Assembly: GCF_008831285.2 (NCBI RefSeq)
Contig: NC_045139.1
Span: forward strand, 15,794,354 to 15,854,353
Direction: 5' to 3'
Source: Nymphaea colorata
Taxonomy: Eukaryota; Streptophyta; Magnoliopsida; Nymphaeales; Nymphaeaceae
Length of the DNA stretch: 60,000 nucleotides
Positions 11,612 to 23,520 of this stretch are shown here, one piece after another. Made by a program: the position numbers and the translations under genes. The first letter of the stretch is position 1. Each line of letters starts with the position of its first letter. The notes beneath the pieces are model-generated. The model was not told the DNA's origin and did not search any database. It was given only the letters and a program-made list of their open reading frames with translations.

Positions 11612-13110
11612 TTATTTATTTTACACATTTTTGATTGCCGTCATGATTCTAATTGAACTCCATGGGAAAACTTTTAAAAGATGAATGTTCAAACAAGTTG
11701 AAGCAAATTCATTACATAATTCTTGATAGAAGCTTTTGGACATTTATGGATTCGTGGTAAACAATGGTTTTTTATTAGATTTTCATGGCTTTCTTAATAG
11801 ATGTAGGTTGCTCAAGGAAATTTGGGAAAAGTTAGAAGTTAGGGTAGAAGTAATTAATAGGTGGGTCAGGTCTTATGCCTATGCATGCCAACTCTATTAC
11901 TCACCATATAAAATGTGTCGGGTGAGGTGATACCCAGGAGGGCTACAGTTAATGAGAAGCTAATGCTCTTGGAGACTTAACCCCAATTAAGGGAGTTGAG
12001 AGTTATTGGGTAGCCTCAATTCCTATTTATTATCATTTCCATCTATGAGAAAAAGGTTGTCCACTGCTACCATCTGGTCTCAAATCTCTGATAGCTGACA
12101 AGGAAGCCTTGGTTGGGTTGGAATCTCTCTGATCTTGATTTTTTTTTGTCGTCGATGTGTAGATTTTTCTTTCCTCAAAACTGATGCTTCCATTGTTCTT
12201 TTGGCAGTTAGATGCTGCTGCACCATTATTAGCAGGCTTGGAGAGACCAATTGCCGTTGCTTAAGTAAATGCTGACAAATGCAGGCACCTTGCTTCAAAT
12301 TTGATGGCGAGTATGGTGCTTCAAACCTATTGTTTCATTACTGTTCTCAGCTGTTTGTCATATTAAAATAGTTTCTTTTTCGTGCTCCAGATCTTTTTCT
12401 GAATTTTGTGTCATCAATGAATTTTCCTGCTTTGAGGGACTGAGTTATTTGCATTGTTTCAGTGATTAGATTGAGGACAGGAGTGACTGCATCTAAAAAG
12501 TTTTCTCGTAATGCAGTGGGTTTCCAACTCTCAAGTTGTTTATCATGGTGTGCTAGTGGATTATACTGGCCCATGACAGCCAGAGTTGCCTGTTGAGGGC
12601 TGCTAGTTGATCTCCATATTCAGGTTAGAGGATTTATTTTGCTTTATTTAGTACAATTATATAGATATTAGCAGTTTGCAGAACACCATAAAGTGGTATG
12701 GTAGCAGTTACAACTTTCTTTTGTCTTTAGATCAAATTAAAGGCTATATCAAATAAAAGGTTCGTAACTAAAAGGTTATGCTTCTAGCTCTCAATCTGAA
12801 AATCTTTCAACTGCTTTTGTGGTTATATCTGTTATTGATTGCATCTTAACTTTTTCATTTTTTGCTGCTTGAGCGTTTGTAGTTATTGTTGGTTGTTCTT
12901 GCATGTTACGTTTTTTGTTGTTTCATGAGCCGTTCATGGATAGTTGGTGCCACAGCAGCTGGGTTATCATTGTTAATGCATGACTAATTGGATAGTTAAT
13001 GGCAATGAGTGCATCCTTAATTCCGTCGTTGTTTTAGTGGTGCCATTCATGAGAGTTAGCGTCACTGATGACATTTACTGAAGCATGTTATGCATCACTA
13101 AATGTAATTT
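11300..13110 (+). repeat. 2.26-kb unit, copy 6, cut by the gap
   Basis: Only 1811 bp are present. The TA tract is at 11578-11607 (30 bp). The copy breaks off at AATGTAATTT, just as the CACTA-like end is reached. Between about 12298 and 13000 it carries six single-base indels seen in no other copy, which looks like uncorrected sequence at a contig end rather than biology. Confidence 0.93.
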
Positions 13111-13210
13111 NNNNNNNNNNNNNNNNNNNNNNNNNNNNNNNNNNNNNNNNNNNNNNNNNNNNNNNNNNNNNNNNNNNNNNNNNNNNNNNNNNNNNNNNNN
13201 NNNNNNNNNN
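13111..13210. other. Assembly gap of 100 N
   Basis: Exactly 100 N, the conventional filler for a gap of unknown size. It separates the 2.26-kb array from the 39-bp satellite, so neither the true boundary of either array nor their direct adjacency is shown. Confidence 0.99.
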
Positions 13211-16200
13211 TCACTGATTAAAGTTCAACAATTTTGAGATCGGATAAGGCCACCGATAGAAGTTCAACAAATTTTCAAATCAAATAAGCCCCTTGATCGA
13301 GGTTGAACAATTTGATCAAATAAGACCGCCGATCAAAGTTCAACAATTTTTAGAACAGATCAGACCACCAATCGAAGATGAACAATTTTTCGATCAGATA
13401 TGACAACTGATCGAAGTTAAACAATTTTCAGATCAATTAAGACCACAGATCAAAGTTCAACAATTTTCAGATCAGTTAAGGCCACCGATCGAAGTTCCCA
13501 CTGATCGAAGCTCAACAATTTGATCAGATAAGACCACTGATCGAAGTTCAACAATTTTCAGAACATATCAGACCATTGATCAAAGTTCAACAATTTGATC
13601 AAATAAGACCACTGATCGAACCACTGAACAAAGTTCAACAATTTTCAGATCATGTTAGACCACTGATTGAAGTTCAATAATTTTTAGATCAGACAAGACC
13701 GCTGATCGAAGTACAACAATTTTAGGATTCGATAAGACCACTAGTCGAAGTTCAACAATTTTCGTATTAGTTAAGACTACTGATCAAAGGCCAACAATTT
13801 TCAGATCAAATAATGCCACCGATTGAAGTTCAACAAATTTTCAAATCAGATATGCCCACTGATTGAAAACCAACAATTTGATCAGATAAGACCACTGATC
13901 GATGTTCAACAATTTTCCGATTAGATCATACCACTGATCAAAGTTCAATAATTTTTAGATCAGATAAGACCACTGATCAAAGTTCAACAATTTTTATATC
14001 AGATCAGACCACTGATCAAAGTTCAACAATTTTCAGATCATACCACAGATTGAAGTTCAACAATTTTTCAATCAGATAGGAAAATTGATCGAAGTTCATC
14101 AATTTTTAGATCAGTTAAGACCACTGATTAAAGTTCAACAATTTTGAGATCGGATAAGGCCACCGATAGAAGTTCAACAAATTTTCAAATCAAATAAGCC
14201 CCTTGATCAAGGTTGAACAATTTGATCAAATAAGACCACCGATCAAAGTTCAACAATTTTTAGAACAGATCAGACCTCCAATCGAAGATGAACAATTTTT
14301 CGATCAGATATGACAACTGATCGAAGTTGAACAATTTTCAGATCAATTAAGACCACTGATCAAAGTTCAACAATTTTCAGATCAGATAAGGCCACCGATC
14401 GAAGTTCCCACTGATCGAAGCTCAACAATTTGATCAGATAAGACCACTGATCGAAGTTTAACAATTTTCAGAACATATCAGACCATTGATCAAAGTTCAA
14501 CAATTTGATCAAATAAGACGACTGATCGAACCACTGAACAAAGTTCAACAATTTTCAGATCATGTTAGACCACTGATTGAAGTTGAAAAATTTTTAGATC
14601 ATGTTAGACCACTGATCGAACCACTGAACAAAGTTCAACAATTTTCAGATCATGTTAGACCACTGATTGAAGTTCAATAATTTTTAGATCAGACAAGACC
14701 GCTGATCGAACTTCAACAATTTTAGGATTCGATAAGACCACTAGTCGAAGTTCAACAATTTTCGTATTAGTTAAGAATACTGATCAAAGGACAACAATTT
14801 TCAGATCAAATAAGGCCACCGATTGAAGTTCAACAAATTTTCAAATCAGATATGCCCACTGATTGAAAACCAACAATTTGATCAGATAAGACCACTGATC
14901 GATGTTCAACAATTTTCAGATTAGATCATATCACTGATCAAAGTTCAATAATTTTTAGATCAGATAAGACCACTGATCAAAGTTTAACAATTTTTATATC
15001 AGATCAAACCACTGATCAAAGTTCAACAATTTTCGCATCATACCACTGATTGAAGTTCAACAATTTTTCAATCAGATAGGAAAATTGATCGAAGTTCAAC
15101 AATTTTTAGATCAGTTAAGATCACTGATTAAAGTTCAACAATTTTGAGATCGGATAAGGCCACCGATAGAAGTTCAACAAATTTTCAAATCAAATAAGCC
15201 CCTTGATCGTGGTTGAACAATTTGATCAAATAAGACCGCCGATCAAAGTTCAACAATTTTTAGAACAGATCAGACCACCAATCGAAGATGAACAATTTTT
15301 CGATCAGATATGACAACTGATCGAAGTTAAACAATTTTCAGATCAGTTAAGGCCACCGATCGACGTTCCCACTGATCGAAGCTCAACAATTTGATCAGAT
15401 AAGACCACTGATCGAAGTTCAACAATTTTCAGAACATATCAGACCATTGATCAAAGTTCAACAATTTGATCAAATAAGACCACTGATCGAACCACTGAAC
15501 AAAGTTCAACAATTTTCAGATCATGTTAGACCACTGATTGAAGTTCAATAATTTTTTGATCAGACAAGACCGCTGATCGAAGTTCAACAATTTTAGGATT
15601 CGATAAGACCACTAGTCGAAGTTCAACAATTTTCGTATTAGTTAAGACTACTGATCAAAGGCCAACAATTTTCAGATCAAATAATGCCACCGATTGAAGT
15701 TCAACAAATTTTCAAATCAGATATGCCCACTGATTGAAAACCAACAATTTGATCAGATAAGACCACTGATCGATGTTCAACAATTTTCAGATTAGATCGT
15801 ATCACTGATCAAAGTTCAATAATTTTTAGATCAGATAAGACCACTGATCAAAGTTCAACAATTTTTATATCAGATCAAACCACTGATCAAAGTTCAACAA
15901 TTTTCGCATCATACCACTGATTGAAGTTTAACAATTTTTCAATCAGATAGGAAAATTGATCGAAGTTCAACAATTTTTAGATCAGTTAAGATCACTGATT
16001 AAAGTTCAACAATTTTGAGATCGGATAAGGCCACCGATAGAAGTTCAACAAATTTTCAAATCAAATAAGCCCCTTGATCGAGGTTGAACAATTTGATCAA
16101 ATAAGACCGCCGATCAAAGTTCAACAATTTTTAGAACAGATCAGACCACCAATCGAAGATGAACAATTTTTCGATCAGATATGACAACTGATCGAAGTTA

Positions 16201-17260
16201 AACAATTTTCAGATCAATTAAGACCACAGATCAAAGTTCAACAATTTTCAGATCAGTTAAGGCCACCGATCGAAGTTCCCACTGATCGAAGCTCAACAAT
16301 TTGATCAGATAAGACCACTGATCGAAGTTCAACAATTTTCAGAACATATCAGACCATTGATCAAAGTTCAACAATTTGATCAAATAAGACCACTGATCGA
16401 ACCACTGAACAAAGTTCAACAATTTTCAGATCATGTTAGACCACTGATTGAAGTTCAATAATTTTTAGATCAGACAAGACCGCTGATCGAAGTACAACAA
16501 TTTTAGGATTCGATAAGACCACTAGTCGAAGTTCAACAATTTTCGTATTAGTTAAGACTACTGATCAAAGGCCAACAATTTTCAGATCAAATAATGCCAC
16601 CGATTGAAGTTCAACAAATTTTCAAATCAGATATGCCCACTGATTGAAAACCAACAATTTGATCAGATAAGACCACTGATCGATGTTCAACAATTTTTCG
16701 ATTAGATCATACCACTGATCAAAGTTCAATAATTTTTAGATCAGATAAGACCACTGATCAAAGTTCAACAATTTTTAGATCAGATCAGACCACTGATCAA
16801 AGTTCAACAATTTTCAGATCATACCACTGATTGAAGTTCAACAATTTTTCAATCAGATAGGAAAATTGATCGAAGTTCAACAATTTTTATATCAGTTAAG
16901 ACGACTGATTAAAGTTCAACAATTTTCAGATCGGATAAGGCCACCGATCGAAGTTCAACAAATTTTCAAATCATATAAGCCTCTTGATCGAAGTTCAACA
17001 ATTTGATCAAATAAGACCACCGATCAAAGTTCAACAATTTTTCGATCAGATATGACAACTGATCGAAGTTAAACAATTTTTCAGATCAGATATGACAACT
17101 GATCGAAGTTAAACAATTTTCAGATCAATTAAGACCACTGATCAAAGTTCAACAATTTTCAGATCAGATAAGGCCACCGATCGAAGTTCCCACTGATCGA
17201 AGCTCAACAATTTGATCAGATAAGACCACTGATCGAAGTTCAACAATTTTCAGAACATAT
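13211..17260 (+). repeat. Left satellite zone, 25-monomer (910-bp) HOR
   Basis: Landmark CTAGTCGAAG falls at 13741, 14741, 15612, 16522 and 17433. Spacings 910 and 911 match the 871-bp unit plus one 39-bp monomer, which is the one containing AATCGAAGATGAACAA. The 1000-bp spacing is explained by this extra monomer together with a 90-bp duplication (12+39+39) at about 14521-14610. The 871-bp spacing reflects loss of one monomer near 15340. Confidence 0.85.
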
Positions 17261-18304
17261 CAGACCATTGATCAAAGTTCAACAATTTGATCAAATAAGA
17301 CCACTGATCGAACCACTGAACAAAGTTGAACAATTTTCAGATCATGTTATACCACTGATTGAAGTTCAATAATTTTTAGATCAGACAAGACCGCTGATCG
17401 AAGTTCAATAATTTTAGGATTCGATAAGACCACTAGTCGAAGTTCAACAATTTTCGTATTAGTTAAGACTACTGATCAAAGGTCAACAATTTTCAGATCA
17501 AATAAGGCCACCAATTGAAGTTCAACAAATTTTCAAATCAGATATGCCACTGATTGAAATTCAAAAATTTGATCAGATAAGACCACTGATCGATGTTCAA
17601 CAATTTTCAGATTAGATCATACGACTGATCAAAGTTCAATAATTTTTAGATCAGATAAGACCACTGATCAAAGTTCAACAATTTTTAGATCAGATCAGAC
17701 CACTGATGAAAGTTCAACAATTTTCAAATCATGTTAGAAGACCACAAATTGAAGTTCAACAATTTTTCAATCAGATATGAAAATTGATCGAAGTTTAACA
17801 AATTTTCAAGTCAGACTAGACCCCTGATCGAAGCTCAACAATTTGATCAGATAAGACCACTGATTGAAGTTCAACAATTTTTAGAACAAATCGGACCATT
17901 GATCAAAGTTTAGCAATTTGATCAGATAAGACCTCTGATCGAAGTTCAACAATTTTCAGAACAGATCATACCACTGATCAAAGTCCAACAATTTGATCAG
18001 ATAAGACCATTGTTCGAGGTTCAATAATTTTTAGTTCAGATCAGACCACTGACCAAAGTTCAACAATTTTCAGATCAGGTTGGACCACTGATTGAAGTTG
18101 AACAATTTTTAGATCAAATATTGCAACTGATCGAAGTTCAACATTTTTGCGATCATATTTGACAACTGATCGAAGTTCAACAATTTTCAGATCTGTTAAG
18201 ACCACTGATCAATATTCAACAATTTTCAGATCAAATAAGACCACTGATTGAAGTTCAACAAATTTTCAAATCAGATATGCCTAGTGATGGAAGCTCAACA
18301 ATTT
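17260..18304 (+). repeat. Internal copy of the right array-edge sequence
   Basis: This block carries private variants otherwise seen only at about 49780-50770: AAGTTGAACAATTTTCAG with ATGTTATACC, GTTAGAAGACCACAAATT, TTCAAGTCAGAC and ATGCCTAGTGATGGAAGC. The two agree until AAGCTCAACAATTT and then diverge at about 18304, where this copy jumps back into the common HOR. Confidence 0.85.
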
Positions 18305-21300
18305 TCAGATTAGATCGTATCACTGATCAAAGTTCAATAATTTTTAGATCAGATAAGACCACTGATCAAAGTTCAACAATTTTTATATCAGATCAAACCA
18401 CTGATCAAAGTTCAACAATTTTCACATCATACCACTGATTGAAGTTCAACAATTTTTCAATCAGATAGGAAAATTGATCGAAGTTCAACAATTTTTAGAT
18501 CAGTTAAGACCACTGATTAAAGTTCAACAATTTTCAGATCGGATAAGGCCACCGATCGAAGTTCAACAATTTTTCGATCAGATATGACAACTGATCGAAG
18601 TTAAACAATTTTCAGATCAATTAAGACCACCGATCAAAGTTCAACAATTTTTCGATCAGATATGACAACTGATCGAAGTTAAACAATTTTCAGATCAATT
18701 AAGACCACTGATCAAAGTTCAACAATTTTCAGATCAGATAAGGCCATCGATCGAAGTTCCCACTGATCGAAGCTCAACAATTTGATCAGATAAGACCACT
18801 GATCGAAGTTCAACAATTTTCAGAACATATCAGACCATTGATCAAAGTTCAACAATGTCATCAAATAAGACCACTGATCGAACCACTGAACAAAGTTCAA
18901 CAATTTTCAGATGATGTTAGACCACTGATTGAAGTTCAATAATTTTTAGATCAGACAAGACCGCTGATCGAAGTTCAACAATTTTAGGATTCGATAAGAC
19001 CACTAGTCGAAGTTCAACAATTTTCGTATTAGTTAAGACTACTGATCAAAGGTCAACAATTTTCAGATCAAATAAGGCCACCGATTGAAGTTCAACAAAT
19101 TTTCAAATCAGATATGCCCACTGATTGAAAACCAACAATTTGATCAGATAAGACCACTGATCGATGTTCAACAATTTTCCGATTAGATCGTATCACTGAT
19201 CAAAGATCAATAATTTTTAGATCAGATAAGACCACTAATCAAAGTTCAATAATTTTTAGATCAGATCAGATCACTAATCAAAGTTCAACAATTTTCAGAT
19301 CATACCACTGATTGAAGTTCAACAATTTTTCAATCAGATAGGAAAATTGATCGAAGTTCAACAATTTTTAGATCAGTTAAGACCACTGATTAAAGTTCAA
19401 CAATTTTCAGATCGGATAAGGCCACCGATAGAAGTTCAACAAATTTTCAAATCATATAAGCCCCTTGATCGAAGTTCAACAATTTTATCAAATAAGACCA
19501 CCGATCAAAGTTCAACAATTTTTCGATCAGATATGACAACTGATCGAAGATGAACAATTTTTCAGATCAGATATGACAACTGATCGAAGTTAAACAATTT
19601 TCAGATCAATTAAGACCACTGATCAAAGTTCAACAATTTTCAGATCAGATAAGGCCACCGATCGAAGTTCCCACTGATCACAATTTGATCAGATAAGACC
19701 ACTGATCAAAGTTCAACAATTTTCAGAACATATCAAACCATTGATCAAAGTTCAACAATTTGATCAAATACGACCACTGATCGAACCACTGAACAAAGTT
19801 CAACAATTTTTAGAACAGATCAGACCACCAATCGAAGATGAACAATTTTTAGATCAGATATGACAACTGATCGAAGTTAAACAATTTTCAGATCAATTAA
19901 GACCACTGATCAAAGTTCAACAATTTTCAGATCAGATAAGGCCACCGATCGAAGTTCCCACTGATCGAAGCTCAACAATTTGATCAGATAAGACCACTGA
20001 TCGAAGTTCAATAATTTTTAGATCAGATAAGACCACTGATCAAAGTTCAATAATTTTTAGATCAGATAAGACCACTGATCAAAGTTCAGCAATTTTTATA
20101 TCAGATCAAACCATTGATCAAAGTTCAACAATTTTCACATCATACCACTGATTGAAGTTCAACAATTTCTCAATCAGATAGGAAAATTGATCGAAGTTCA
20201 ACAATTTTTAGATCAGTTAAGACCACTGCTTAAAGTTCAACAATTTTCAGATCGGATAAGGCCACCGATAGAAGTTCAACAAATTTTCAAATCATATAAG
20301 CCCCTTGATCGAAGTTCAACAATTTGATCAAATAAGACCACCGATCAAAGTTCAACAATTTTTCGATCAGATATGACAACTGATCGAAGATGAACAATTT
20401 TTCAGATCAGATATGACAACTGATCGAAGTTAAACAATTTTCAGATCAATTAAGACCACTGATCAAAGTTCAACAATTTTCAGATCAGATAAGGCCACCG
20501 ATCGAAGTTCCCACTGATCACAATTTGATCAGATAAGACCACTGATCAAAGTTCAACAATTTTCAGAACATATCAGACCATTGATCAAAGTTCAACAATT
20601 TGATCAAATACGACCACTGATCGAACCACTGAACAAAGTTCAACAATTTTTAGAACAGATCAGACCACCAATCGAAGATGAACAATTTTTAGATCAGATA
20701 TGACAACTGATCGAAGTTAAACAATTTTCAGATCAATTAAGACCACTGATCAAAGTTCAACAATTTTCAGATCAGATAAGGCCACCGATCGAAGTTCCCA
20801 CTGATCGAAGCTCAACAATTTGATCAGATAAGACCACTGATCGAAGTTCAATAATTTTTAGATCAGATAAGACCACTGATCAAAGTTCCATAATTTTTAG
20901 ATCAGATAAGACCACTGATCAAAGTTCAACAATTTTTATATCAGATCAAACCATTGATCAAAGTTCAACAATTTTCACATCATACCACTGATTGAAGTTC
21001 AACAATTTCTCAATCAGATAGGAAAATTGATCAAAGTTCAACAATTTTTAGATCAGTTAAGACCACTGATTAAAGTTCAACAATTTTCAGATCGGATAAG
21101 GCCACCGATCGAAGTTCAACAAATTTTCAAATCAAATAAGCCCCTTGATCGAAGTTCAACGATTTGATCAAATAAGACCACCGATCGAAGTTCGACAAAT
21201 TTTCGATCAGATATGACAACTGATCGAAGTTAAACAATTTTCAGATCAATTAAGACCACTGATCAAAGTTCAACAATTTTCAGATCAGATAAGGCCACCG

Positions 21301-23520
21301 ATCGAAGTTCCCACTGATCGAAGCTCAACAATTTGATCAGATAAGACCACTGATCGAAGTTCAACAATTTTCAGAACATATCAGACCATTGATCAAAGTT
21401 CAACAATTTCATCAAATAAGACCACTGATCAAACCACTGAACAAAGTTCAACAATTTTCAGATGATGTTAGACCACTGATTGAAGTTCAATAATTTTTAG
21501 ATCAGCCAAGACCGCTGATCGAAGTTCAACAATTTTATGATTTGATAAGACCACTAGTCGAAGTTCAACAATTTTCGTATTAGTTAAGACTACTGATCAA
21601 AGGTCAACAATTTTCAAATCAAATAAGGCCACCGATTGAAGTTCAACAAATTTTCAAATCAGATATGCCCACTGATTGAAAACCAACAATTTGATAAGAT
21701 AAGACCACTGATCGATATTCAACAATTTTCAGATTAGATCGTATCACTGATCAAAGTTCAATAATTTTTAGATCAGATAAGACCACTGATCAAAGTTCAA
21801 CAATTTTTATATCAGATCAAACCACTGATCAAAGTTCAACAATTTTCACATCATACCACTGATTGAAGTTCAACAATTTCTCAATCAGATAGGAAAATTG
21901 ATCGAAGTTCAACAATTTTTAGATCAGTTAAGACCACTGATTAAAGTTCAACAATTTTCAGATCGGATAAGGCCACCGATCGAAGTTCAACAAATTTTCA
22001 AATCAAATAAGCCCCGTGATCGAAGTTCAACGATTTGATCAAATAAGACCACCGATCGAAGTTCGACAAATTTTCGATCAGATATGACAACTGATCGAAG
22101 TTAAACAATTTTCAGATCAATTAAGACCACTGATCAAAGTTCAACAATTTTCAGATCAGATAAGGCCACCGATCGAAGTTCCCACTGATCGAAGCTCAAC
22201 AATTTGATCAGATAAGACCACTGATCGAAGTTCAACAATTTTCAGAACATATCAGACCACCGATCAAAGTTCAACAATTTTTCGATCAGATATGACAACT
22301 GATCGAAGATGAACAATTTTTCAGATCAGATATGACAACTGATCGAAGTTAAACAATTTTCAGATCAATTAAGACCACTGATCAAAGTTCAACAATTTTC
22401 AGATCAGATAAGGCCACCGATCGAAGTTCCCACTGATCACAATTTGATCAGATAAGACCACTGATCAAAGTTCAACAATTTTCAGAACATATCAGACCAT
22501 TGATCAAAGTTCAACAATTTGATCAAATACGACCACTGATCGAACCACTGAACAAAGTTCAACAATTTTTAGAACAGATCAGACCACCAATCGAAGATGA
22601 ACAATTTTTAGATCAGATATGACAACTGATCGAAGTTAAACAATTTTCAGATCAATTAAGACCACTGATCAAAGTTCAACAATTTTCAGATCAGATAAGG
22701 CCACCGATCGAAGTTCCCACTGATCGAAGCTCAACAATTTGATCAGATAAGACCACTGATCGAAGTTCAATAATTTTTAGATCAGATAAGACCACTGATC
22801 AAAGTTCAATAATTTTTAGATCAGATCATACCACTGATCGAAGCTCAACAATTTGATCAGATAAGACCACTGATCGAAGTTTAACAATTTTCAGAACATA
22901 TCAGACCATTGATCAAAGTTCAACAATTTGATCAAATAAGACGACTGATCGAACCACTGAACAAAGTTCAACAATTTTCAGATCATGTTAGACCACTGAT
23001 TGAAGTTGAAAAATTTTTAGATCATGTTAGACCACTGATCGAACCACTGAACAAAGTTCAACAATTTTCAGATCATGTTAGACCACTGATTGAAGTTCAA
23101 TAATTTTTAGATCAGACAAGACCGCTGATCGAAGTTCAACAATTTTAGGATTCGATAAGACCACTAGTCGAAGTTCAACAATTTTCGTATTAGTTAAGAC
23201 TACTGATCAAAGGTCAACAATTTTCAGATCAAATAAGGCCACCGATTGAAGTTCAACAAATTTTCAAATCAGATATGCCCACTGATTGAAAACCAACAAT
23301 TTGATCAGATAAGACCACTGATCGATGTTCAACAATTTTCCGATTAGATCGTATCACTGATCAAAGATCAATAATTTTTAGATCAGATAAGACCACTGAT
23401 CAAAGTTCAATAATTTTTAGATCAGATCAGATCACTAATCAAAGTTCAACAATTTTCAGATCATACCACTGATTGAAGTTCAACAATTTTTCAATCAGAT
23501 AGGAAAATTGATCGAAGTTC
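18305..23520 (+). repeat. Rearranged satellite zone with 840-bp duplication
   Basis: Landmark spacings become irregular (1570, 2551 and 1610 bp). The segment about 19360-20199 is followed by a near-identical one at about 20200-21039, offset exactly 840 bp. Parts recur again at about 22260-22800 and 23520-24380. A further segment at about 22865-23165 matches 14442-14742. Confidence 0.8.

Larger units (their letters stand above)
1..13110 (+). repeat. Tandem array of six 2.26-kb units
   Basis: The unit starting CAAACATATTTGCGGACCC recurs at 1, 2261, 4517, 6772, 9033 and 11300, giving periods of 2260, 2256, 2255, 2261 and 2267 bp. All copies are head to tail. The first base is an arbitrary phase, because the array is already under way at the window edge and runs into the gap at 13111. 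Copies differ mainly in a (TA)n tract and in about ten substitutions or short indels. Each complete unit holds AT-rich sequence, the TA tract, two decayed minus-strand coding fragments, CACTA-type subterminal sequence and one transposon end. I infer a recently amplified transposon-containing segment that now behaves as a long-period satellite. Confidence 0.97.

Noticed and set aside
1-13110. Ribosomal DNA or intergenic-spacer array
   Set aside because: No 18S, 5.8S, 25S or 5S-like sequence is present in the unit.
14486-14680. Plus-strand 13-residue-repeat reading frames (also 19347, 22909, 45293, 49149, 50941, 51186)
   Set aside because: They are the satellite monomer read in frame. They stop wherever a 34-, 40- or 16-bp monomer shifts the frame, and several start at TTG.
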